Position numbers and translations under genes: made by a program. A stretch of DNA of 50,022 nt. Origin: Candidatus Iainarchaeum sp. GTDB lineage: Archaea > Iainarchaeota > Iainarchaeia > Iainarchaeales > VGJJ01. Below are positions 14,487 through 21,995 of this stretch, one piece after another. Under the pieces are notes generated by a model. It saw nothing but the letters and a program-made list of their open reading frames with translations, did not search any database and was not told where the DNA came from. The stretch covers positions 1 to 50,022 of the forward strand of contig JACQJG010000012.1 of the NCBI GenBank assembly GCA_016198125.1, written 5' to 3'. Within the stretch, counting starts at the first letter, position 1, and the number at the start of each line of letters is the position of its first letter.

Positions 14487-17204
14487 GTGCGCTCAATCCC
14501 CCCGCCCTTCTTATTCACGGTTGCCGTTATAATTACGTTCATCCTCGCATTCGCAATCGGGTTTTTTCCAAGTGGAAATGTGATTCAAAAGGACGTGCAA
14601 CCCATTGATAATCCAACGACACAAACAGGCAAAACGGGCCTCGATGGAAAAGAAAACGCGACATTGATTCCCGCGGAAGAAGACGAACCCAATTATTTGG
14701 AATTGGCAGGGGATGCCCGCTCTTTAGAGACTCAAAAAAAGTATTTGAGCCTGCACATCGCAGAAATAGAAAGTATCACAGATCCAACGGATAAATTCGA
14801 GGCCATCGAACTTTTTTACCAGTCCAAACCCTTTTTTTCGACCGAACTTCAAGACTATTTTCCCGAAGAAGTAACGGGGGCTGACAAAGTAGTCATCCGG
14901 CATGAACATAACCTGAGAAACGAATTAAGTTATTCCATCCGCGCAACAGTATACCCCGATAACCACCCCCCAGGATTTGCTGTGCACTTTTCGGGAGACC
15001 CTAACGCGACTGACTTCATCAATGAAAAACTCATTGAAAGCCCCGGGTATATTTTCAATGGCCACGCATTCATTAATTTGGAAGAACCAGTTGATCCTAT
15101 TCCATCCTCCGCATCCAAAAACGAAATGAAAGCGACTTCGTATGAAAAAAATGTAATCATCTTGGCCCCGCTCAGGGCATCATTTGCCCCCATGGAGACT
15201 TCACCTTACAATCAGAAAGCAAGAAAGGTCATCGTGATGGTCCCATATACCAATGAGTACCCCCTCCCATCGAATTATGCAAGTGTGGTGAATGAGTTGA
15301 TGACCAACAGTCACTCGTATTTTCTAAGCAACTCTGAAAATAAACTGGATATTGATTTTGATTTGGTTTCAGTAAAAGTAAATCCCGGTATGGCAGATCC
15401 AACGCTCTCATATGTGGATACTATTGGAATCATTCAAATGGCCGACCCACAAGTAAATTATACCCCGTATGATTTTATTGCCATGGCCATCCCATCCATC
15501 AACAACTGGGGAGGATTCGCTACCTCATACCCCCATTCATTCGATTTTGGCACGAACGAACCGGTAAACGGTGCGATCGCAACTACCCATCTGGACTTCT
15601 CCGACCCCCAGATTGAATACTCCAAAAAAATCTTTAATCATGAACTCGGACACGTGCTGTCCTATTGGAATCCTGCTTCCTTCAATGCCCCTTACTTAAC
15701 TAAAAACGTGCCCCATGCCTCCTCATCATCGGATATATCCCAAGGCTATTGTCAAATCGAGGAAGACAAAATCATTTGCTTCGTGTCAGAATATGGAAAC
15801 CTGTACGATACCATGGGATATGGGTACGGGCTCTTTAATCATCACAGCGCAGTCTACCGGGCAGGTCTGCGCGAATCATCCCGCGTTCAGAAGATAACCC
15901 AAAGTGGGGAATACGAATTGTGCCCCATTCAGGAAAATCCGGAAGCTGGAGACCCGTGTGCACAAGAACTATTTATTGAGAACAAAAATGGAATGAACGT
16001 GGGAGTGGAATTTCGCATCCCTACCGGACCGGATGCATACCCCACAAATGGCATGGGATGCCCTTCCTCCGTTTTTGATGGAATCCTCATTTATGCCACT
16101 GATTGGGAGGAAGGAGACTCATTTGGAGCTGCAACCTACCCGCATTCCGGAGCTGGCGGGGATGTCCTGATTCAAGCGCAGGATACAATCGAAACGTGCA
16201 GTAGCGGGCAGGGATTTCCCCTGTTTCCACTGCCTGTTGGAAAAACATTTTCCTCACCCGGAGGGGATATCACACTGAAATCGATTACTTTTACAGGGCC
16301 CCTTGCCAAGCCCCGAGCCCATGTTACAATCGATTACCAAACCGACAACTGCGAAAGCCCGCTGTACCACCCCCTTGTAACGGAATCAATTGTTTTTTGC
16401 GGAGAAAAATTTGACCTTCCGCAAGGAATCGTGGTGAAACCCCAAGATGGAAAACCCCTCAATATCGTGTGCAATGGAACCACTTTTGAAGGAACCGATG
16501 CAATCGAGAATACCGGAATTACAGTAGACGCGTCAAATGGAACAGGAGATGTTACCATTACGGGGTGCCAATTCCAAATCTATTCTACAGGCATATCGGT
16601 CCAAGGAAAAACAAGTATTACCATCAAAAACAATCAATTCCAAAATATATTAGAAGACGGAATAAGCGTGGATTTCCCCCAAAAGGATTCGACGAAAAAA
16701 GTGGTGATAAAAAACAATACCCTTTCAGTTAATTCCATTGGGGTACAACTAAAAAATACGAACAAAGCAGCCATTTATAACAACACCATTGAGACCAAAA
16801 AAACAGGAATTGTCGTTTTACAGTCAAACAAAGTAAAGGTATATGACAATACGGTGACCGCTCTGATTGACAAAACGCAGGAAGGGGTCACGCTCGAGAA
16901 ATCAAAAGATGGAAAATTGTATTCCAACAAAATCGAAGGATTTGAAACGCTGGTGCACGCGCTTGCGGGGAGCACGGGATGGAAAATATATTACAATAAC
17001 TTCATTCATGCAGGCGAAGAGGGCAGCGTGCTCGATGAAAACCAGAAACAAAACAGGTGGTATAACAAGAATGTCAAAAAAGGAAACTATTGGTCCCCCT
17101 TTTCATGCACGGATAATAAGCCCCCGGCTGGCATTTGCGAAAACAAAAAAAGCATTAACGGGGCGGCTAAAGACAAATACCCAGTGGCCAAACCATTTCC
17201 TTAG
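14487..17204 (+). CDS. secreted metalloprotease with C-terminal beta-helix
   Basis: A protein of about 905 residues. Residues 5-28 form a signal anchor (FLFTVAVIITFILAFAIGFF). Residues 35-240 are of unknown fold. Residues 245-560 contain a zinc-protease-like domain with NHELGHVLSYWN (about 384-395) and a downstream YDTMGYGYG that looks like a Met-turn. The C-terminal 270 residues are a NosD-like right-handed parallel beta-helix with repeated INN/IYNN/VYDN turns (ITIKNNQFQN, KVVIKNNTLS, AAIYNNTIET, KVYDNTVTA), which often binds glycans. The third zinc ligand, His in metzincins, would be Asn here. It likely sits outside the membrane and cleaves proteins or remodels the surface. Confidence 0.8.
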   Translation: MRSIPPPFLFTVAVIITFILAFAIGFFPSGNVIQKDVQPIDNPTTQTGKTGLDGKENATLIPAEEDEPNYLELAGDARSLETQKKYLSLHIAEIESITDPTDKFEAIELFYQSKPFFSTELQDYFPEEVTGADKVVIRHEHNLRNELSYSIRATVYPDNHPPGFAVHFSGDPNATDFINEKLIESPGYIFNGHAFINLEEPVDPIPSSASKNEMKATSYEKNVIILAPLRASFAPMETSPYNQKARKVIVMVPYTNEYPLPSNYASVVNELMTNSHSYFLSNSENKLDIDFDLVSVKVNPGMADPTLSYVDTIGIIQMADPQVNYTPYDFIAMAIPSINNWGGFATSYPHSFDFGTNEPVNGAIATTHLDFSDPQIEYSKKIFNHELGHVLSYWNPASFNAPYLTKNVPHASSSSDISQGYCQIEEDKIICFVSEYGNLYDTMGYGYGLFNHHSAVYRAGLRESSRVQKITQSGEYELCPIQENPEAGDPCAQELFIENKNGMNVGVEFRIPTGPDAYPTNGMGCPSSVFDGILIYATDWEEGDSFGAATYPHSGAGGDVLIQAQDTIETCSSGQGFPLFPLPVGKTFSSPGGDITLKSITFTGPLAKPRAHVTIDYQTDNCESPLYHPLVTESIVFCGEKFDLPQGIVVKPQDGKPLNIVCNGTTFEGTDAIENTGITVDASNGTGDVTITGCQFQIYSTGISVQGKTSITIKNNQFQNILEDGISVDFPQKDSTKKVVIKNNTLSVNSIGVQLKNTNKAAIYNNTIETKKTGIVVLQSNKVKVYDNTVTALIDKTQEGVTLEKSKDGKLYSNKIEGFETLVHALAGSTGWKIYYNNFIHAGEEGSVLDENQKQNRWYNKNVKKGNYWSPFSCTDNKPPAGICENKKSINGAAKDKYPVAKPFP

Positions 17205-17310
17205 AACCTTCAGTTACCCCACGGCTATGGCGAACTTTCAATAGGAATGTATTTACCCGAATGCGAAACAGCCCCAACCATTAAATATCTCTTTTGCCAT
17301 TAAGCTAGGC

Positions 17311-18702
17311 ATGGCATTGCACGCGCAAAAACCCGTTCCATTCAAATTGCTTGCAGGGTTCATGCTTACTGCGCTCCTTGCCTTTTTCCTGGGCGTGGCG
17401 TATGTAAATGCACAGGCCGGAGGAGTAAGCGATGTTTTCCATTCGTACTTTGACCCCGCTGGCAAACAAGAGCTTTTAGGGGTTACTCCCACGTGCAGCA
17501 CTGCCGTTGCAAACGGTTTGGCAGGAGCAACGGACTGCACCACTGCAACTTCCGGCGGGGCAACCAGCACGCTCACAAATTTTACGGGAATATCTCCTGA
17601 AAACATTGCACCTTATGCGGCAGTAGCCAATTACGCGTTGAATGCCCCGGGCGCAGGAGGCTTGGACACCGTAAAACCAGATGACGTAACTTCCATTAAC
17701 ACCAGTCCAGGGGCTGTCCCTGGAACTGTAAACCTCGCCTGGGACAATACCCAGCACCTCAACGATTCCACCATGGACCACTTCACTATTTTGTATGCCG
17801 ACAATCCCATTGACAATTCAAATTACACCAGCGCCACGGTTGCAGGCATTACTGCAACAAGCGCCAACACTTTTATTGTTAACGGTTTAGTGCCAGGGGA
17901 CTTCAAGTTTTTCACTGTACAAGCCATTGACAAAGCAGGAAACGTTTCAGACATTGTTGAAAGCCCTTTTGAACAAAGCGCAACCACTTCAGGAGGCGGA
18001 ACAGACACCAATCCCCCAGAAGCGCCTGCATTTGAATTAAGCCCTGTCGCGAACATGACCGATGGACCTGGAGGAATGCGCGTTCTTGTCAAAACCCCTG
18101 GCACTCCAGATGCAACCCTTAGCCATTACAATGTGTACGCGTCCGCCAGCTCTTTTATACCAGGCGGAGTGCCTGCAGGCATTTCAAGCGGCACCATTAA
18201 ACTCCTTGCCACGCTCTCTGCCACGCAAAACGGGATTACAGTTCCAGAATACGCTTCAGGACCCGTACGCTCGTATCAAATTGGAGGGTTAACACCCAGC
18301 ACAACGTTTTACTTTATCGTTGAAGCAGTGGACGGGGCCGGCAACAAAACGCTTGCAGGCAGTGTAAAGTCCGCGGTCACTGGAAAACTGCCTTCAGGAT
18401 CCATGACCTTTGCCCAACCCGGAGAACAATTCGTGTTATGCCAGCCCAGCGGGTGTTCAGGCACGCAAAGCGGGGTCAGTGCAAGCAATTCCCTTCAGGT
18501 TTCCTGCAGCGCAGGCCAAACCCCGCTTAGTTGCGGAGGCCTTGTGGATGCGGGCAGCGGTTCGGTAAGAAAAATCGAATACAAGCCTTTGTACACGCAA
18601 AGCCCGCCCGGAGACGCCATTAACGGGTGCAGGCTCAGCTGGACAACCTCTGGAACCGTCCCCCAAGTGGCTGTTTACGCGGTATGCATGAAAACCGCTT
18701 AA
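17311..18702 (+). CDS. secreted double-FN3 protein with four-cysteine module
   Basis: A 463-residue surface protein. A signal anchor lies at 12-34 (LLAGFMLTALLAFFLGVAYVNAQ). Two fibronectin type III domains follow: about 125-225 (VNLAWDNTQHLNDSTMDHFTILY to FFTVQAIDKAGNVS) and about 235-360 (LSHYNVYAS to FYFIVEAVDGAGNK). The last 90 residues repeat the C-x8-CG...NGC...VC module of the protein at 14050, with an extra LCQPSGC pair before it. A TATA-like TTAAATAT (17281-17288) is 27 nt upstream of the ATG. The role is probably adhesion or surface assembly. Confidence 0.8.
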   Translation: MALHAQKPVPFKLLAGFMLTALLAFFLGVAYVNAQAGGVSDVFHSYFDPAGKQELLGVTPTCSTAVANGLAGATDCTTATSGGATSTLTNFTGISPENIAPYAAVANYALNAPGAGGLDTVKPDDVTSINTSPGAVPGTVNLAWDNTQHLNDSTMDHFTILYADNPIDNSNYTSATVAGITATSANTFIVNGLVPGDFKFFTVQAIDKAGNVSDIVESPFEQSATTSGGGTDTNPPEAPAFELSPVANMTDGPGGMRVLVKTPGTPDATLSHYNVYASASSFIPGGVPAGISSGTIKLLATLSATQNGITVPEYASGPVRSYQIGGLTPSTTFYFIVEAVDGAGNKTLAGSVKSAVTGKLPSGSMTFAQPGEQFVLCQPSGCSGTQSGVSASNSLQVSCSAGQTPLSCGGLVDAGSGSVRKIEYKPLYTQSPPGDAINGCRLSWTTSGTVPQVAVYAVCMKTA

Positions 18703-18782
18703 AAAACTCCGTGCACATTTTTAACGGCATTCCCTACAACAACGACAATAAACTTAAATAGTAAAATCATGTAATTAACCTC

Positions 18783-20360
18783 ATGAAAACAAAGCCAACC
18801 CAAGGAGTTGGGCGGGGGGAATATATGGACGCACGCATGGCACGATTCATCATCATATCCGTTATTGTTTTTGCAACCATCACCATTATTGCAAACGCCA
18901 TTGTGTTGAACAATGCCATCACCAAGGCAACTGCCATTGCGCGCGTAACCGATGTCCCCCTCAAACCGGTTTCCATGAACGAGGGGAAAACCGTACAAAT
19001 TATTCCTGCACCGCACACGTACGCGGCAGCTGCAAACACGGTTGATAACACGCTCTTTCTTCACTCCGCGCAAACCACCGAATACGCAACACTCATGCTA
19101 AACGCCATCAACCAAGTAGTGGTAAGCACTGGAAATGGCACCATTGACTATGATGCCACCGACCCCCTGGATTTTGAAGGAGGAGACCCAAACGTAATAG
19201 AACCCTTCACCATTGTATTTGACTCCCGGCTTACCCCCCCTAAAATAAGTGAACTCTTGGACAAAATCAAATTAACCGTTGGGGCAGACGGTTTAGACTA
19301 CCCTACTGAAGAAGACGGATGGGTGGAAGCAGATGCCGAGGGAAGCCCTGCACTGCTTGAAAGCATTCCATTGATTCACGCCAACGAAGTGCAGGCCAGT
19401 GGAAACACTGGAAGCGGCAGCGAAGTGTGCATTGCAGACACCGGCATTCAATACCCTTTACACCCTTCACTTCCAGTGCCTGTGTACACGTATGATGCGG
19501 TGAACAAGAAAGCCGGTCTAAGCAACGTAAACGATACGGATGGTCATGGCACCAAACTCGCAGGAATCGTTGCCTCCCTTGACTCTACCTATAAGGGCGT
19601 GGCCCCGCAGGCAAATATTCTCATATTCAAAGTCGACAACGTGAAAAGCAACGGCAAAACCACCCTCAAGTACTTGAAGCGCGCCTTAAATAAATGCTTC
19701 AAGTACAAAGACGAACAAGGCAACACCCCGCTCATCTTTGTAACCGGGTTTGTGTTCAAAGACCAATTGTACAACAGTCCAAGCGAAGCAAGTTTCAAAG
19801 GCATTTACAAAAAATTAAAAAAATACAAGAACAAAGCAGTCATTGCCCCTGTTGGAAACCACATTTCAGCCGCTCAAGGACTTGGAACAAGCGGAATCAC
19901 GGCATTGCTAGACACGTCCAAAGGAGTGGATGTTCTTGGAGTTGCAGCCAGTTATGACAAAGCAGGAAATTTTTCCCAAACATACTCGCACACCAACAGC
20001 GTGGGCATTACCTTCAGTTGCACGGACACTGCGCCTTTTCCGGAAAAATACCTTGCATGCATGAGCAATTGCGGGCTTTTCACGGATTACGTGTTGCCGG
20101 GCATGAACATTAAGACCACCACTACGGGCAATGGATTTGCAGAAGTAAGCGGCACTTCAGCCGCGGCCGCGCACCTGGCAGGAGTCATCGCCCTCATGCA
20201 AGCCAAAAATCCCTCTATCTCCCTGCCTGAAATAAGGTCCGCGTTAAGCAACACTGCAGAAAAACCAGTAGAAGGATATTATGTTCCGCAATTTGGTTCA
20301 TACTGCTACGGACAAGGATTTGTGAATGCAAAAGCAGCTGTGGACGCAGTGCCGGCATAA
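18783..20360 (+). CDS. membrane-anchored subtilisin-like protease
   Basis: A 525-residue S8 peptidase. The N terminus is cytoplasmic, with one membrane helix at 21-45 (RFIIISVIVFATITIIANAIV), then a propeptide-like region to about 200. The catalytic residues are Asp219 (CIADTG), His255 (DGHGT), oxyanion Asn359 (APVGNH) and Ser459 (SGTSAAAAH). The last motif departs slightly from the usual SGTSMAAPH, but the triad is intact. Several Cys (FSCTDT, LACMSNCG, SYCYG) may form disulfides. It closes the secretome block and may process or turn over surface proteins such as its neighbours or the S-layer. Confidence 0.92.
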   Translation: MKTKPTQGVGRGEYMDARMARFIIISVIVFATITIIANAIVLNNAITKATAIARVTDVPLKPVSMNEGKTVQIIPAPHTYAAAANTVDNTLFLHSAQTTEYATLMLNAINQVVVSTGNGTIDYDATDPLDFEGGDPNVIEPFTIVFDSRLTPPKISELLDKIKLTVGADGLDYPTEEDGWVEADAEGSPALLESIPLIHANEVQASGNTGSGSEVCIADTGIQYPLHPSLPVPVYTYDAVNKKAGLSNVNDTDGHGTKLAGIVASLDSTYKGVAPQANILIFKVDNVKSNGKTTLKYLKRALNKCFKYKDEQGNTPLIFVTGFVFKDQLYNSPSEASFKGIYKKLKKYKNKAVIAPVGNHISAAQGLGTSGITALLDTSKGVDVLGVAASYDKAGNFSQTYSHTNSVGITFSCTDTAPFPEKYLACMSNCGLFTDYVLPGMNIKTTTTGNGFAEVSGTSAAAAHLAGVIALMQAKNPSISLPEIRSALSNTAEKPVEGYYVPQFGSYCYGQGFVNAKAAVDAVPA

Positions 20361-20435
20361 AATAACGCAATCCCAACATCACACGCAGGGACTGTACAAC
20401 AGTTAATAAACTGCACCCTGCACGTTTACCTTTAA

Positions 20436-20608
20436 GGGGCGGTGGTGTAACCTGGTTAGCATTGCAGCTTCGGGACCCGCTTGCGTGCGGGTGTGACGCG
20501 TACGGTCGCAGGGTCTGCGACCCTGCACGGGCCAACAGGCCCTGCTTTTCACACTCTCATTTTTGGGCGAACGAGTTGCAGGTTGGGGTTCAAATCCCTG
20601 CTGCCCCA
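20436..20608 (+). tRNA. tRNA-Pro (CGG) with intron
   Basis: Exon 1 is 20436-20474 and exon 2 is 20574-20608. The acceptor stem GGGGCGG pairs with CTGCCCC, the anticodon stem GCAGC with GTTGC (20575-20579), the anticodon is CGG (20471-20473), the T-loop is TTCAAAT, and the discriminator is A. The intron interrupts the canonical 37/38 position. Splicing at a perfect bulge-helix-bulge supports the boundaries. Confidence 0.95.
20475..20573 (+). other. 99-nt archaeal tRNA intron with bulge-helix-bulge
   Basis: The splice motif is complete. TTCG (positions 32-35) pairs with CGAA near the intron 3' end, flanked by 3-nt bulges GG|A and CG|A that contain the cut sites, and CCC (20476-20478) pairs with GGG (20565-20567). 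The interior can fold into three hairpins: CCCGC/GCGGG, GGTCGCAG/CTGCGACC and GGGCC/GGCCC. No open frame is evident. Confidence 0.9.
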
Positions 20609-20656
20609 TACACAGTTTATTCTGGGTGCTGCGAGCCCATTGCGTAGGCGAAAAAA

Positions 20657-21106
20657 ATGTCATCAAATGAAAACGCGTCGTGCAGTTTGTGCAAGGACGC
20701 GCATGAAAAACCATACCGTGAAATCATGCGCAATTCCCATGGCGTACTTATGACCAGTTACGAGCCCATTGTGGAAGGCCATTGCATGGTACTGCCTTTA
20801 CGCCATGTGAAATCATGGAGCGCGTTAAAACCCATAGAAGCCAAGGCAGTGTGGGAATTGATTGAAGAAGCATGCGCCCTCCTTTCCAGGGTCTACGCAT
20901 TGGACTGCATTGTACACGTGAACAAAGGCGCGCATGCAACCCAATCCCATGTGCACGCGCACATCATACCCATCGAAAAGCGCCTGCGCTTCCGCGAACT
21001 CTTTGCAAAAGAACTAAAAAAGCCTCCCCGCGAACGGGCCAGCGAAGAAGCCTTAAAAGCCGTTCAATCCCGCATTCAACGCCATGCACGCCAACCAAAG
21101 GCTTAA
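20657..21106 (+). CDS. HIT-family nucleotide hydrolase/transferase
   Basis: A 149-residue histidine-triad protein. The catalytic motif is SHVHAHIIP (HxHxH). The N terminus has CSLCKDAHEKPYREI, with a CxxC and a His that may bind zinc, and the core shows YEPIVEGHCMVLPLRHVKSW. HIT enzymes hydrolyse nucleoside phosphoramidates or dinucleoside polyphosphates. The C terminus is a basic helix (RERASEEALKAVQSRIQRHARQPK). It follows the tRNA by 48 nt. Confidence 0.88.
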   Translation: MSSNENASCSLCKDAHEKPYREIMRNSHGVLMTSYEPIVEGHCMVLPLRHVKSWSALKPIEAKAVWELIEEACALLSRVYALDCIVHVNKGAHATQSHVHAHIIPIEKRLRFRELFAKELKKPPRERASEEALKAVQSRIQRHARQPKA

Positions 21107-21164
21107 AAAGGATTGCGGGGGCTTTAATGGGTAACAATCCTCGTTTTTAACAGGGGTTTTTTAC

Positions 21165-21926
21165 ATGGGTTTAAGGCCTGGGCACTGCTACCGGTTACAA
21201 AAAAAGCCTGCATATACGCGCCTTGCAGTCACTGTGCCAGACAGGAATTACATTGGCGCATCCCCTGGAATCAAAACCCATCAATTCAACGTGGGCAACC
21301 CCCTCAAAGACTTTACGCACCTGGTAAACCTGGTCGCAGATGAAAGCGTTCAAATCAGGGACAATTCCATTGAAGCCACACGCCTGATTATCACCAAATT
21401 TCTTTCCCGAAAACTTGGAAAAGAAGGATTCTTCCTCAAAATACGCGTGTACCCGCACATGATTCTACGCGAAAACAAGCAAGCCCAAGGCGCGCATGCA
21501 GACCGCATTCAAAAAGGAATGTCCCACCCCTTTGGAAAACCCGTGGGGCGCGCGGCCAGAGTAAGGCCCGGGCAAGTCCTCATGTCCATTTTGGTGGACA
21601 AAGAAAACATTGAAATTGCAAAAACAGCCATTCTGCGCGCACGCCCGCGCATGACCACCAAGTTGCACGCTGAAATCTCAACAGACGTTCAAAGCATTGG
21701 CACAAAACCGCGCAAGATGACTGAAGAAAAGGTCGAAGAAAAAGCAGAAGAAACAAAAGAAGGCGAAGCGGCAGGTACCGGAGAAGGCGCGGAAGCAGGA
21801 AAAGAAGGCGGAGCCAAAACAGAAACAGGAAAAGAAAACCCTACCGGCAAAGCTCCTGCAGGAAAAGCCCCCGCAGGAAAGGAAGCCGCGCCCAAGAAAG
21901 AAGACAAAAAGGAAAAGAAGAAGTAA
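21165..21926 (+). CDS. rpl10e: large-subunit ribosomal protein L10e (uL16) with charged tail
   Basis: Residues 1-175 are a clear archaeal L10e: MGLRPGHCYR, then VTVPDRNYIGASPGIKTHQFNVGN, FFLKIRVYPHMILRENK, ADRIQKGMSHPFGKPVGRAARVRPGQ. The protein binds 23S rRNA near the peptidyl-transferase centre. After the normal end comes a tail of roughly 75 residues made almost only of Glu, Lys, Gly, Ala, Thr and Pro (EEKVEEKAEETKEG, then GKAPAGKAPAGKEAAPKK), expected to be disordered. Family members usually stop near 170-180 residues. An assembly error is unlikely because the frame is continuous. Confidence 0.93.
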   Translation: MGLRPGHCYRLQKKPAYTRLAVTVPDRNYIGASPGIKTHQFNVGNPLKDFTHLVNLVADESVQIRDNSIEATRLIITKFLSRKLGKEGFFLKIRVYPHMILRENKQAQGAHADRIQKGMSHPFGKPVGRAARVRPGQVLMSILVDKENIEIAKTAILRARPRMTTKLHAEISTDVQSIGTKPRKMTEEKVEEKAEETKEGEAAGTGEGAEAGKEGGAKTETGKENPTGKAPAGKAPAGKEAAPKKEDKKEKKK

Positions 21927-21995
21927 TTCTTTCAGCTTGCACGCATCTGCCAACGCGCACGCATTTAAACCCCACCACCATTCTGTTTAGACGGT

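Noticed and set aside
20462-20753. Frames running through the tRNA-Pro intron, considered as a homing endonuclease.
   Set aside because: They are short, run across tRNA exons and the HIT start, and have no LAGLIDADG motif.
21750-21900. L10e tail as a separate gene or frameshift extension.
   Set aside because: The reading frame is continuous with the L10e core and no internal start with ribosome site is visible.
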